Counted from the first letter of the stretch, positions 13,301 to 28,300 are shown. The stretch is DNA of 64,000 nucleotides from Chionis minor (GCA_013398295.1 VZSF01008733.1:372001-436000); one strand, 5' to 3'. The notes: generated from the letters alone by a model not told the origin. Numbers and translations are program-made.

Positions 13301-16300
13301 AGAGCATAATTATAATAGTCAGACTTCCATTTTCACATATCCTTTGTTTTCACAACAATTTCACAAAATTCACTCACCACACTTTTTAATCAGAGGGTTG
13401 AACAGAGAATCCTTAAAGCTAAAATGAAAAATGACCATGTTAGGACTTGTAAGACACAGTCTCTATTGACTGTCTTTAGCTTCGAAGAGGGACAGTTAGT
13501 AGTCAAGGTCAGAACCAAAAGGGGCAGCAGTATACCATCAGTGATAGAAATGCTCTTGTTAAGTGATGTGTGCATGTAAGGTGCAGGTGGAGATGAAGAA
13601 AAAAAAATGTAATAAGAGGCAGATTTTGAAATTTCCATTGAGAAGTGCAGAAACAGCAGCCTCTCAGTTGACTTTAACAGAGACACCAGGAATAGCCTTC
13701 ACCCAGAGAGACAAAGGGACCCCAGACAGTCTTTGCATCTAAAACCAGCACATATGCCCCTCAGCCCCTCCCATGACCATCATTTGAAGTCGTTTCATAT
13801 TTTGCTGCCACTGGCTGATCATAACAAGTGCCCTGCGTGCTACTGGTCCAGTACAGTATCAATACAAATACAATGTGCAGAAATACTGCTTAGACAATGA
13901 TTTACAGTGTAGTCAGCAGACTACAACCTTTCTCATGTTGTATTTAAGTTGCCCAGGCTCATGGGGTCAACAATACTCAAGGATTCTTCCGTGGAAACCA
14001 TGGATGGACACTGAGATGAGATGTCCTTCCCTTTGCAGAGCTGAACTATTGTTCACCCAGCAGTTCCTAAAGGTCAAGGCATTTTTAAGCATTGTGCAGT
14101 TTGAGCCTAACCACCCTAGAAGAGATTGGGGGTCTCGGTTGCGTAGGGTGAGCACTACAGTGAGAAAGGAATAACACTTCTTCCTGAATCCAAATCTCAT
14201 AATGCCAGAGCTCATGGAAAGAATAAAGCTCCGAGTGTGTTAGTATCTGCCATTTGTGTGCTAACATGACCCTAAAGTGCCCTAGGAACAGAGCCCAGCA
14301 CTGCAAATTCACTCAAAGAGCCTCTTCACCTCTTCCTGATCGGATCATGAGAAGGAAGCAACTGCCAGATCTGCAAAGAGAGGAAAAACAGTATCTGTTC
14401 ATGTGGCTTTATATATATTTATATGAATTTAAGAAATGTATATATATTTTGCTACTCTCATTTTATTTTTAGACCTCTCTTATTAGGCTGGTTTAAGAGT
14501 CGCCTCCTGTCCCCTCCTGCCCCATAATTATAAAAACACCTCCCCAGTACAAATCCTGGCTCAGACGAATTTATTACATTGTAGAAGAAAAACTTGTTGT
14601 TCATAATAATGTGGTCAGAGTTATTTTCTGTCTTACTGGATGGGAAAGACTTCTCTACTTTTTTTTTTTTCCCCTGGTATAAATATAGCACAAACTAAAC
14701 AGAGCCACTCTGTAATGTAAAAATACTGCAAGCTTTTTATCAGGAAGGACAGCTCGTCACCTTGTCTCTCTCAGGACTGGAAATAGAATGTTCCAAAAGT
14801 GAGAGCTTTGAAAATCCAGTGTGCTAAAGAGGAAAGGAAGGGGAAAGGGCTGCCTTGGTTTGTCAAGGAACAAATATTTTCTTTTACAGAGGGCAAATAA
14901 TGACTTGACATGTAACATTCACAACAGAGCAGCCCAATCGCTGCATTCCCACTGACTCATGAGTAAGGAGGTACCACCCGTCTTGAAAATAGCAAAAGCA
15001 TCCCCATTTCTTGCACACCAGTCTGGAACCTTTTGCTGGATGCAGAAAACAGTGAGTGATCAAGGCTACCAGGGACCAAAGCTGCCAAGATCTGGAGATG
15101 ACAGAAGCTCTTCATTAGGAAGTCAGTAGGTTTAATGCTTTAAAGGCAATGTAACATGTGGAGAACTTCAGTGTGATCATAATAAGGAAATGCAGACTCT
15201 GTTTTGTATTTATTATTTTGAGGTGAGTCGAAGTTAGGCCTAGACTGAATGACTGTGTGTCAGCTGGATCAGGTATTTTCTGAGATGGGGAGTATAATTT
15301 GGGGTAGAGGGAAGGGGAGACTCTGGAAACTCTCTGTATAGAGGCATTCCTGAAGATCTGCTGTCTCAAAATGGCAAAGTCACTACAGAAAGGCTAAGTG
15401 CAGGTCAAGATGGATGAAAAAATCACAAGCTCTGTGTGGCCATGCCAGTTCCTCTGAAGGAAACACTCAGACATTTTCACGAGCCTACCAAGACTCAGTT
15501 AAACGCCATGTTGCCAAGCCTGGCCTTGGCTCAGCCTTGGACACTTACCTTCCAGCTGAACCTGCTGGAACCCCAATCTGGACACAGAAACTGCTTCTGT
15601 GAGCCATCTCCAGAGTGGTGTGGGTTTAACCTGTGAGGCAGATTTAACTCTGGATGACACTCAGAGAGGCAAGGCTAGGGCAGCCCTAGCAGACTACTAT
15701 AATTACGCCACTTTGGCTGACTGAGTATTTTTTCATGTGGCTGTGTAACTAACGAAAGCAGTAGGGGACTGTGAGGCAATACCTTGCAGTGCTTAGGCTA
15801 AGGATGAGAGAGGAGTGCTGTAGCCCTGGGATCCTGGCGTCTGGGAACATCTGGGATATACAAGAGGCAGCAGATTTGGAAACTACGAGACAGAGGAAGC
15901 CAAAATTTCTGCTCAGGTCCCTCACTGCAGGAACGTGCACTCATGTGGATCTCAGGGACAGCTCAGACTGTCTGGGAAACGTCCACGGTGGGTTTTTTAA
16001 CAACGTCAGAACCCAATCTCCAAAATTGTGTCTTGCAGGAAGGCCCTAAAAGAAGGTCCACAGCAGGGACGGGACAGAAGTGTTTGCTCCTGATCTGTCC
16101 CTTGGACCACTCTTCAGCCCAGGGTAGCAAGATCAGTGCCTTTTGGGCAGATAGAGGATGGGAACAGGCACCAGCTGCAGGTCACGTATCATCCTCTGAG
16201 ATGCCACCACTGGGCAAAGGGACGATCACATCTGCATGAGCATGTGCCAGGGGTCCAGCCAGACTCCCTTCTCCAACTGCAGTGACAGGGAGTATGCTAG

Positions 16301-19300
16301 GGCTCGGCTGGTGCCTGTGTTAAAAAAGAGAGCCAAAAGGGAAGCAGGGACTCTCCCGGGGAGCTTTCTTACTCAGAAAAGGCATTTGTCAATACACTGG
16401 CCCAAACTCTTCACAACAGGTCACTAAAATGCTACAGTAAACAGCAGCTGATGGCTCCAGAATGAGTCTATTGCTGCTCAAACAGCCAGCACAGCTAAGC
16501 AAACAGGCTGCCAGGGCAGGGGCTGTGTTTGCACTCGCTGTTTGCACCCCTCTGTGCAGCTAATGGGATATTGCATTTATCCTAAGAAGGGTGCAAAAGA
16601 GAGAGAGAGAGAGAGAGAGAAAAGGCTTCCTGTTGATCTCCTTCCAACTTCTTTTCTCATTTTCACGCATTGGCCAACCTGCCATTTTAGAAGACAGATT
16701 TATCCTTTATTAGGTAAATTGGTAACTGTTTGCTCTAGAATTATTTTTAATAGTCCCTTCTTAAATAATGCCCTCTGGCGTCACACTACACCCACCCTGC
16801 CTTTGGTTATCTCTAGGGTTTTTCCTTCTGTTAGGAGAATGGATATTTTATTGACATGTAAAAGGGTTACAAGGCAAGAGGAAATGAATTATACAGAATT
16901 TAAAAGTAGAAAGCTAATAAAATGGTGGACTTGATAGATAAGGCAGGAAAATAAATCTAATTTGACTGCAACCCGAGTGCTTCCTGTTTATGAAGTAATA
17001 ACCATACACTGGACTAAACCAGCATTAACCCAGGACACGGCTGTTATTTCGTCAAATTTGGCCGACTAACAATTAACAAACGGTGGCTCAGATTTCAGCA
17101 TTGGTGTGGTGATTATTTTGATGCATGGTAGGAAAAAAGGCCATGGTGTCCTAAAGGGGACCTCTGTGAGGTGCTCTCTCTGAAAAGTCCATAGAAAGGG
17201 CTCTGGTACAAGACAGAGAAGATGGCAGGGCTGTTTCCAGAGGACTGTGCAGTGGTGTGGCACTGTGAAAGTCATGTTCTTTATGTCCTTGGTGAGTCCC
17301 CCCACTCTTTAACTATTCACCCAGCCAAAAATCCTCAGGCTCCTTGAAGAAAGCACCTCCTACTTTCCTTCTGTCCCCACAGGGAGGGGGTGATGAAGAG
17401 GAGGAAGAAATGGACCTTTTCCATAATGTACTGAGGTTTTGAGGAAAAATCTCATTTAACAAGATCAGCATACAGCTCCTTTCTAGCAATAACAATAGAG
17501 TCTAATTCCAGTGTGGAGGGGGAAGCAGCATCTCTGCCTCTGGGACAAACGTTCCTGGGCTGGGAATGCAAAAGTTTCAGCTGGGGCCTAAAGACATCTG
17601 TTGCACAAGCACAGCACTTTGTTTCAGATCCCACAAATGTCCTTGTTCCAAGTAGGTCGTTATATAGTGGCTTTTGTCTTTTCCTACTGCCAAAAGGGTC
17701 CAGGAGTATATGTCGTAACATTGAGCATCGCCTGCCCATGTAGTCCCTCCTGTGATCATCTCATCTGGGTGGGACTCTATCGCTTGATGTCATTCAGCCC
17801 AGCACAGCTCTTATCTGTGCAACAAAAATACCTGGCCCTGACACAGCCTGCATCGTTCCCCCTGGTATTTTGTAAGAATGTGATGCCCAGGCTGGGGGCT
17901 CCCCCATATGAGGTGCTCCCCTCTTCCGCTCCCCCACCACCTCCGGGGCTTTCCTACCCCCTCACCCTGCCTGGCCGTGCCAGGAGCAGCCAGCACCACA
18001 CGCAGCCCTGCTCAGACATAGACGGGAACAACACAGCCCAGAGCAAGGCTGTTCCTCCTGTATGACGTGCAATAGTTGCCTTTACGTTTCCCCTTTGTGT
18101 TTGTTATTTCCTTTTTTTTTGCTACTCTCCCACCCCACAGACGAATGTCGTCTTCCTCTGCTCCTTTTCTCAGCGGTCTCTGAATAGCAAGAGCACAGCC
18201 CTCACCACAGCAAAAGGGAGGAGGACAAGGGGTATTTGGCATTCAGCAAAAGGAGAAGCAAAGACCAGGTTTTTTTTCCTCTTATTCTAGAAATGGTCAC
18301 AGGTCAAACTAGTTGCACTTTTCACCTTCCCCACAACCTGTACAGTTCTCAAGAGCTTTTCTGCGTCAGGATGTCGCTGCGTCTTTGGATTATTTTATGG
18401 CTGGCGCTTACACAAAACCATCTAAACAGAGTAAAACAGGTTAGCAACAAGCTTGTCCTCTGTTCTCTAGTGAAGATGGCTCCTGCCCTCTCATGGTTGA
18501 AGGCAGATATGTAAAACCACTTGTTTGTTCTTTTCAAAGAAATACTAAATACCATTGCATGCGTTTCCTTCGGCCGGCTCCACATAGTCTGGCATCATCC
18601 TCCTTTAACACACGCACTGACGCAACTGGGAAACTCTTCTGGGGCAGAGACTGACCGGTTGTCACGAGCAAGTAGACACTTAGCAAAGCAGGGTTGCAAT
18701 TCCCAACTGTGGTCTTGAAATGTTACCAAACTACAAAGTGTAGGTAATACGTAAAGAATGTCACTCGCTCACCCTTTTCACAGAGTGTTGGTCTTTTTCC
18801 CACCAATTAACCCACCCTTCCTGCATCCATCCAGCTCTAAGGAACAAGACTTGCACGGATTTCTCTCATACAGCAGCCAAGTTTTTGCCAATAGACTGAA
18901 GGCCAAGGTTGATAGTATGAATGAGGTGAAGTTGTCCACTATGTTCTCATTACCTGCTTGTTCAGTTTTCCTCTCCCAAATCAATGAGCTTTTGTAGAGG
19001 TTTGATCACATCGTTAAAGCCTCTACTGTTTTGGTCCTTCTTCCTTTTTTTTTTTTTAATTTTTGGATGAGATACAGAGCATTCCTCATGGCTGAATACA
19101 AATCTGTGAAAAGCCAGCTTCTCAGAAAAACGCATAGAAAAGCTCATAGGCCACTGCCCTCTCATTTCCAAGCGCGACTCAAGTCTAACACCCAACCAGC
19201 TGTCCCACATATGTGCCCATGGCATCACACTCACACAAATCTCCCCCAGAATCACAGGCTTCCCTGGAGACATGTTTTTCCTTCACAGCTTGCTTCCAGG

Positions 19301-22300
19301 CAGGAGACCTGCACTGCTTCTCAAAGAAAGTCTGGAGGAGGTTGATGTGAAATGCCATCAAACTGAAGCCTAGAGGTGGCAGACAACCAGCTCTCTTGTT
19401 GATTTCCTGGCATTGGTTTCTATTTCCTGACCACCCAAAATACTCTGTTTTCATCCATCCCAACATGGAAAATAGCAGTTCCAATGTTTGAATGAGGTAA
19501 TGCCCCTTAAGAGATCAAACGTTTTTCTGAAGCATCATAAAAGCAATGAGCATTAGCAAGAGCCATCTAGGCAAAGTTCTACCTGTGTCCCTGATGCCGG
19601 GTTTACCAGGGCTTGTGATAAGGAAGGAGAAAGGAGTTGATTTGCTCCTGGTTGGTCTGGGGAACTCCTCTCTTTAAATCACACAACCCAGGCTCTGTCC
19701 TCAGCTCCATCTGCATGGGTTTTAACTGACATTGTGCTATTCAGGCATGGAGATGACTTCTACTCACAGAGTATTCCTGTTGTTTTTGCTCTTGTCACTT
19801 TTTCACGGCACTTTGGCAATCAAGGTCAAAGTTGAGAACCAGCATGACTTCCGGGACATGGCCAGCATAGTAGCCATGGCAAAGACCTATGCCACCACTG
19901 AGCCGTTCATTGACTCCAAGTACGACATCCGAATCCAGAAAATCGGCAGCAACTACAAGGCTTACATGTGAGTGCACGGCTACGCTGGAGTGAGACGGGG
20001 GGAGACAGTGCTGTGGATGTGATTCAGTCAGTGTCTGCTCTGGGCAGGAGTAGGAAGTTGACTTAATTTCCTTGAAGAATAACCCTACTGTTCTCCTCCC
20101 ACCTCTGAACCCAGTTCCCTCATCCGCCGATCATCTTCTCCATTACTCACCATCAGCTCATTGTGTCTGGAAGGTAAATGTCTCTCTACCTCTTTCTAAA
20201 ATTCAGTTAGGTCCCGCTATAACAAGCGTGCTCTGCCATCACCTATCACCTCTCCCTCCTATTGTCAAAGGGCTCATCTTTCCCAGCAAAATCCTCCAGC
20301 TCCCAGTACTCTCTAGCGGGAACTGAACCCGCCCCCTTCCCACCTCGGGGAAACAATAAAAAAGATTGACCCAGCTGCAATTCATGGAGTCCTACAGTGT
20401 CCAACCCATACCAACATCCCACCCTCTCCCCAGCTGGAAATCATGGCACTGCAGTGTCACACGAGGGCACCAGGAACACACAGCACCAGGTACAAATGGC
20501 CTCAGCCTGGCCAGCATGCAGGTTTTCTGCGGGTATTTTGCATGTGTCTTCCTTGAAGTGTACAAAGGCGAGAAAGGAGAAGGAGAGACATTTCTGTGGG
20601 TGCCCCAAAGTTCCTCCCTGCCCTGTGGGAGGTAGTGGGAGGCCCTGCGGGGTAGTGAGGGAGGTGGCATGAAGGCAATGCTCAACACTGGTATGTTTAA
20701 AAATATTTAAAAGTGCTCAGCCAAACTTCAGTAGTTGTCATGCGCAATTAAAGATGTAACCACATGAATTATTAAGACACCTGTTTCTTCTTACTGCAAA
20801 CCAGTAGATGAGAAAAGCCAAATAGCACAGCTTCTCCAGAAGCTCCTTATCCAGCCACAAAATTCTGCACAAGTAGCCAGCTCCAGCAGTACATTCTTCA
20901 GGTCACCAAATAAATAAATTTCTTATGTTACCTAACACCCACAACACTGTGAGTTTTGGATCCGTGTTTACAAACCCCCAGGCCATAGTTCTGACGAAAC
21001 ATACTTAAATAAGATAATCAAAGGTACATGAGCACATATTTTTCAGCTATAGCTGCCTAAAATTCACGGTTGGATTCCTAGCACAGAGGTATTTAAGTAA
21101 ACCTAGATAATGACTGAGTCACATTCTTCAGGGGAAGGACTTGTGGGACGCTGGACTACTTCATATGAACTCCACGAGAGAAAAGTTGTTTTGAATCTGA
21201 TCAGGTCAACAATAGCACAGTTGCCTAATATTACATTAACATCTCAGGGAGTCTAGCTCAAATTGGCCAAAGGAAGGAAAGTTTAAAATATCAATTAAAA
21301 TTCCCTATTCCTGCCAACCTACTCAGCCTTGGCTCCAGAGCCTGCTCCCAGTCTGCCTCTAAGTGAAACAAAGGCCCAGTTAGCCTGACCATATCCTCTC
21401 CCTGTTTATTATTCGCACTCACCATGCACTCATCCAGGCAGGGATCAGAAATAATACCAGATGATTGAGGAAAGAAAGCAGTCACACTAAGAGCTAATCC
21501 CGCATGGGAATATAGCTGCGCAAACAATTGTTTGCTAAATGAAAAATGTTTTCACATGAAAACAGCCCCAAACGGGAAACACCGTAATGAGAAATGAAGC
21601 TTATTAGCAAAGAAAGCAAACAGCAAAATTCACCCAGCGACTTGCTAACTCAGAAGGTTAACTCATATTGAGAGAGCCATTTACGGACATAAACTTGAAG
21701 AGCAGTATAGTCAGTCCCGTCAGGGGCTGTTCCTTCTGTCCCAGCATCAGACAGAATTGAAAGTTATTTCTACAGTATAAAAAAGTCACTGCTATGTCCA
21801 AGGACAGAGGTAAAAGCACCCAAAATATCAGAGCTCTCACTGGTGTCCTAAATAGAAGACTCAAAATCATTAGTCATGCTAGCAAATCTCAGCCTTAAAG
21901 GCAATTACAGCATCTGCAGTAGCGCCATATTAAGTGAATTGCTTTGATCTGTGAGCCATGGAATCTACCCAGTATTTTCATACCGTCACCCACACATATA
22001 GGCTTTAAAAACCCCCTTCTTTCTGAGAAAAGACTGTGTACCGAAATTCTCCAGAATATGTTTACTTTGCACCCAGCATCTGCCAGAGGGAGGATGCTGC
22101 AGGGTGACTCATGCATTCCTCCCCGCCCCAGATGTTCAATGCACTTCCTTCCAGCCCATGACCCAAGGCTTGAGTTCAGTTTCCCATTGACTTCAGTGCA
22201 GTGACTCCAGATTTACACTACTAACAAACACCTACTTAGCCCGTGCCTTGGGCCAGTCTCAAAACAGCAGATAAGCAGCATGTGATACATGCCTAAAATT

Positions 22301-25300
22301 CCAACAAATGTATTTGACTGTCATTGTAATACTGGTGAAGAGAAAACATGAATACTAGCCATGTGGCAGGGTAAATTGGGGCAGAAATTATGCTTCCACC
22401 CTCACCCCAACTGGGGGCAAACAGAGGGGTCATTTCCAGTTAAAATTTGTGAATTGTTGTTCACATTGAATGAAGCCAGTAGCTGCTGACTTTCATGGGT
22501 GGGATATTCCTTGCCTTCTCTTAATAAGAAGGTAATGTCCTTTCCTTTCTAGTTTCATGAGCGTGACTTCTGATCTTGTCACCTCAAATGCAGTTCAGTG
22601 TGCTCTACACAGGATACAACATCAACTGTGTCTAAACTAGAGCTACTTTTAGACTGAAATGGCCCAGCTGGGAGGTGGTGAGTATAGGACTGCAGCAGCC
22701 CATGATCTGCTAGTCGATTCACTTATCATAAGCAATGCTGAAGGTGTCTTGGTCAAAAATCTGCTTGATCAACTGATCTCTAAAAGCCTGGGGTCCTTTC
22801 CTTTAAGATACTGACAGTACATTGTTTTGGCCCTGTAATGGGTTGACCCTGGCTGGACACCAGGTGTCCACCAAAGCTGCTCTATCACTCCCCTCCTCAG
22901 CTGGACAGGGGAGAGAAAATATGACAAAAGCCTGGTGAGCTGAGATAAGGACAGGAACATCACTCAGCAGTTGCTGTCATGGGCAAAACAGACCCAACTC
23001 GAGGAAAATTAATTTGATTTTTTACCAATCAAATCAGAGTAGAATAATGAGAAATAAAACCAAATCTTAAAACACCTTCAGCTCAGCCCTTCCTTCTCCC
23101 TAGGCTCAACTTCACTCCTGATTTCTTTACCTCCTCCCCACCAGCAGCACAGGAGGACAGGGAATGGGGGTTGTGGTCAGTTCAACACACGTTGTTCTGC
23201 TGCTCCTTCCTCAGCGGGAGGACTCCTCATACTCTTCCCCTGATCCAGCGTGGTGTCCCTCCCACAGGAGACAGTCCTCCATGAACTTCTCCAACATGAG
23301 TCCTTTCCATGGGCTGCAGTTCTTCATGAACTGCCCCATCATGGGGCCCTTTCAGGGGGTGCAGTCCTTCAGGAACAGACTGTTCCAGTGCAGGTCCCCC
23401 ATGGGGTCACAAGTCCTGCCAGCAATTCTGCTCCAGCGTGAGCTCCTCTCTCCATGGGTCACAGGTCCTGCCAGGAGGCTGCCCCAGCATGGCCTTCCCA
23501 CAGGGTCACAGCCTCCTTCAAGCATCCACCTGCTCTGGTGTGGGGTCCTCCAAGGGCTGCAGGTGGATATCTGCTCCACTATTAATCTCCATGGGCTGCA
23601 GGAGGACAGCCTGCCTCACCCTGGTCTTCGCCATGGGCTTCAGGGGAATCTCTGCTCTGGTACCTGGAGCACCTCCTCCCCCTCCTTCTTCACTGACCTT
23701 GGTGTCTGCAGAGTTGTTGCTCTAACATATTCTCATTTCCCTCTTTGGCTGTCGTTCCACCACAGGGTTTTTTTCCTCTTCTTAACTCTGTTATCACAGA
23801 GGCACTACCACTGTTGCTGATGGGGTTGGCCTTGACCAGCGGTGGGTCCATCTTGGAGCTGGCTGGCATTTGCTCTGTCAGAAACAGGGGAAGCTCCGAG
23901 CACCTTCTCACAGAAGCCACCCTTGTAGCCCCCCCACTACCAAACCCTTGCCACACAACCCCAATATACCAACAGGCCATGATCTGCTAGTCTATCCACT
24001 TATCCCTAAGCAATGCTGAAGGTGTCTTGGTCAAAAATCTGCTTGATCAACTGATCTCTAAAAGCCTGGGGTCCTTTCCTTTAAGATACTGACTGTGCAC
24101 TGCCCCTCTGATGTTTAGGATGATTGGAAGCACTTTGACTTTCAGTCCCTGTGAGAAATGGGGTTTGAGGCAAGGTATCCTTAGGGAAATATTTTTGTCT
24201 TCAATCTCCTTTTCACTTCAGGTTGAATACTAAAAGGAAAAGAAAAAGGAAAAATAATTTGGTGGCACACTTGACACCTAAACTGCTCAGACATATTTGG
24301 AAGGGAGTGATCCTGACAGAGGCTGTGGTGGAAGAAATGCTTCAAATGAAGCTTTTCCATTTAAAAACAGGAAAGCTCCGTAACAGGAAAGTTAGGGGTA
24401 CAGCTGAGAGAAATATTTTACATATTATGCCCAATATTGGCTGGAGATAGATAGGCATAAACAAGTCAAACCAATCAGCCCAATGGCTACAGCAGAGTTC
24501 TTATTTTGGGAGTTTTCCCACGTCAAATTTCCTTGTAAAACTGTATAGCTGTGATTTGGTTTTCTTAGGGATGATACAGCTGCTTACATTTGGTATGCCG
24601 GGTACATTTTCTAGACACCGATATCCAGTCATCTTGTCACTGATCAGACTCCATGTTCTCATCAGTACTAATGGGATTCTGGATGCCATCTGCCACTGCA
24701 AGGCAATTTTCTGAATCTAGACGATAGTAAAGAGTGGTTCTTCCCATTGCAGAACTGAAAAATGTAATCCTAAGAATCCCACGTCAAAAGAAAAAGAGAG
24801 CCTGAGAGGTGAACACTGACCTTACAGGCCATCAAAGGGCCTACAACAGCCAAAGCTTGAGGAGGAGTCCATTCTTTTGCTTAGAAAGTAGGAGAGAAAT
24901 ATGGAGGTTGGGTGAAAGGAACAAGGGCCAAGAGTCAACTATACATAAATACAGTTATTCAACACAGTAATCATGCTCTTTTGCTCCCCCCCCTCCCCTT
25001 TAAATAGGTTACAAAGACCATTTAAATTTCACAGCAACTATACATACCACTTCAGCAGAGAAACGGGAAAAGGCCTCCAGACTGTCCCTCACTAGTGTAA
25101 AGGGGAATCTTAGGTAGTCAGCTATAATGATCCAGGTTTATAGTGTAGCAGGACATCAGGCAATCACTGCTTCATGTAGTTTTGCAAGTTCTAGTCTCTT
25201 TTCCACATCATGTTTAAAAACTGAGAGAACTGGCAGTGTTCCCATAACTTCATGTTAAAGTGTTGGATCACACCTCATGCCCTCCTCATAAATCTCTACC

Positions 25301-28300
25301 TAAATCTTCTTCAGCATGGAGATGCTCCCTGGATGTATCCTGTCAGCTTGTTGACTTGTCCTAGCTTGTACACTATGTATACTGTACATAGTTGTACACT
25401 GTGCCAGGCAGATGCACAGTGCTGTCACAGCAGGCTGTCCAAGAAAAGGAAAATTTTCACCCCTTGATGGATGATGGTCAAACCCAGGATTTGCCAGCGA
25501 CAGTATCTTTTTTGGAAATCAACCATCAGTTGCAGCTAATGAGAATCCAACAATTTTGGTAATTATAAATTATCTAAGTGCAGCCCCAGTGAGCCACGGA
25601 CAAGTCAACGAAAAGGGTATAAGCATATATTCTATGACACTAGTACAATTGAAATCAAAGTTAGGGAGACCCAGAATGTCAGAGCTGATATTTGTGAAGC
25701 TGCTCAGGGAGACGTTTGCCTGGAGAGTTGCCCTTCCATGGATGGAGGATGCTGAACGTTGCAGAACACAAGGGTGATTATCCCAGATCTCCTACGGATA
25801 TTTCAGCTCTCCTGGGCCTGATGTATAAAGAAGGAAAGTACTCACAGAGCTTGATGTGTGCTCACGATTCCTTGGAGGTTTCCCTGTCTAACTCCTCATT
25901 CAGTTTTTCATGAGTGTGAACAACATATCCTGTATGGAGTGTTGTTGAGGCAGGATTTGGAAAGGCTTCTCTGAGGAAGAACCTCACCTCATGCCCTCCT
26001 GTTCAAGCACTGAGTCAAGAATGAGGACTACAGTATGAGGGAGGATGGGGCAGGAGTGTATTTGCATGTTCGGGTTACGTTTTTGGTTTGTTTTCCTAGG
26101 AGGACGTCCATCTCTGGAAACTGGAAGGCAAACACAGGTTCTGCGATGCTAGAACAGATTGCAATGACAGAGAGGTAAGGAAGAGGGTTTCAAGACAGTA
26201 TTAGCTGTTCTGGGGTTAGAAGGGAGGAATTGTATTTCAGACTTTGGTTAATTGAGAGAACTGGTAAGTGTGGTCTCCTGGGAGGCTGGATAAAGAAATT
26301 TAAAAGACTGAGTGTTTCCTTAAAAAAATACTAAAGGCACAAAGGCAAACTGTCCTATTTTGGAGAGCAGACTGGAAGTACAGCTAGAGACCAACATTGC
26401 TAAATCATTAGATCTTTAGTGAATGCAGCCACAGGAAACAAGACCAGCATGCTAAGGTCAAGCACACGAGCACAAACATGTTGGGATAAAATCAGAAAGG
26501 TCACAGCACAAAACAAGAAGTAACAAGAAGTTATTCTAAGTACATTACTAATGAGAGGCAGGCACAAAAAAGTGTTTTTCTTCTGCTCAGCGGAGGGAAA
26601 AATCTGTCAGCTGAAGTGTTGAAAGCGCTTTTTTGCATTAGTCTCCCAAAAGTGGACACTGTTTCAGCTAAGGCCTTCTCACTGCTGAACAGAGCAGAAG
26701 GAATTGCCTCATGCATCTTACAGACTAAAATTTGCAGGTGGTACTTCCATATATTCAAATAACTGATAATTGCTGATATTGCAACTGCATGACATTGTTG
26801 ACTCATGGTAGCCTACACTTTGCTGTAACTGCCAAACCCTGTTCTGCAGAACTGCTATCAAGTCATTTGTTCTCCATCCTATTAAGTAGTTTATTCATAG
26901 ATTTATAGAATCCATAGATTATGCGTAGGCACTCATCGCTAGTGAATCTAAGATTTTTTTCAGATTATACCTCCCATTTGTCAGGATCGTGATTAATTCT
27001 GACTCTGTCCAGGTTTAGGCACCACATTTGAAGAGAGATGGCAAGGAGCTAGAGAAAGCGAAAGGACAATAAAGGGAATGCTCAGAGGAAACATAATCAA
27101 CCTATGAGAAAAGCATGCAACAATTGCTTATGTAGTTTTCCACCTTTTTCAGTTAGCAGACCACTGATATTTTTCCAGTAGAGGTGTAGACCTCTAATAA
27201 TGAATAATAATGAATCTATGCCTGCAGTGCAGAGGTTTCCTTTCCTTCATTAGCTGTCACAGAGCTGGAAGAAGTTGTCCACAAGCTGAACACCACTTCA
27301 TCCTAAAGATCAAAAAACTTAAAGGGCACAAGCTCTTCAAATATGTAAAAGGCTGCTAATATGGCATTACTCACTCTTTATGTTACTAGTACAATACTGT
27401 AAGGAATAATGGGCTTAAATAAGAGCAGAAAAGGTTTTTTGAACATTTCCTATATTTTCTAACAGTAAGGATAGAATAGCACAGAAATGCATTGCCTGGA
27501 GGTGATGGGAAATCCCATACTCTTTCAGGCCAGGTTAAAGAAACATCTCCTCTTTGGGGTGCAAGAGTTGTACAGGTGATCATCTAAGGTCCCTTCTGCA
27601 CCTTTAGCTCTGTGAAACAGGGAAGCCAAACCAAGCCCCAAATCAGATGTTGAAGGTGACTCTGTAAGACCCTAATAGGACTGTGGGAACTGGACATTAT
27701 TATGCATTCTGGTTGTTTATAACACAGCTGAAGCTAGTGAGACGAAGGGTAGACATTCCCTCATTGTAGTGTTGTAGGACTAAAACCCAGATTCCTGCCA
27801 GCCTTCCGTGCTGCATTTTGAAGGTTCATTTTATAGATGTAGTACCACAATTCACCACTCTAGCCTTATCCAGCCATAAATGCAACAAATCCTGTTGAAA
27901 TCCGAGTCATTAGTGCATGCAAAAAGGCAGGAGTGTGCTAAAACACTTTGATGAGTAGCAGCAACGGGAAATACTGTACTGAATGTTAGCCCAAAGGATT
28001 GACATGTACAGGTAATAATACTAGGCAAAATGGCAGTAAATCCTCTACAGATGCTACCCCTGATGCATATGCATCCCACCCCAGCAGCCCTTATGCCTCC
28101 TAGAGCTCACCTAGGCCCAGCAATGTTGAAGACATGTAGTTAGGGGGGGTGCTCGCCTGGGCAACAATTCCCCGAGCCCAGCTGCTGAATCCAGACACCT
28201 CAGGAAGAGAGGTGGCTCCCATGGTTGTGCTCCTGGGTGTGGGACCACAGCAGTGCACGAGGCGGGCTGGCAGTGCCTCTTGCCTGGCTCACAGCGTCCA

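Larger units (their letters stand above)
10316..19824 (+). other. SYN3: SYN3 intron W1-W2 (9.5 kb), no gene recognised
   Basis: Non-coding. It holds a GA dinucleotide run at about 16598-16620, a CTCF-like motif at 16769-16781, an AP-1-type palindrome at 14953-14966 and a patch at about 16920-17110 whose composition suggests a conserved regulatory element. The open frame at 12209-12595 on the - strand is AT-rich, hydrophobic and unlike a known protein. Confidence 0.8.
19968..26099 (+). other. SYN3: SYN3 intron W2-W3 (6.1 kb) carrying a solo LTR
   Basis: Non-coding apart from repeat-derived frames. The main content is the LTR element at 22834-23974 with a duplicated ~116 bp flank on each side. 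The remaining sequence shows no exon and no RNA gene I recognise. Confidence 0.85.

Noticed and set aside
1..19824. Search for TIMP3 on the - strand
   Set aside because: TIMP3 is nested in a SYN3 intron in other vertebrates, but none of its conserved Cys-rich exons can be read here. It presumably lies upstream of the window.
23164..23820. 218-codon open frame on the + strand
   Set aside because: It lies within the solo LTR and reflects its internal repeats. It is not gag, pol or env.
26895..26925. Tail-like ttcatagatttatagaatcc
   Set aside because: Possibly an old CR1 end, but nothing alongside supports it.
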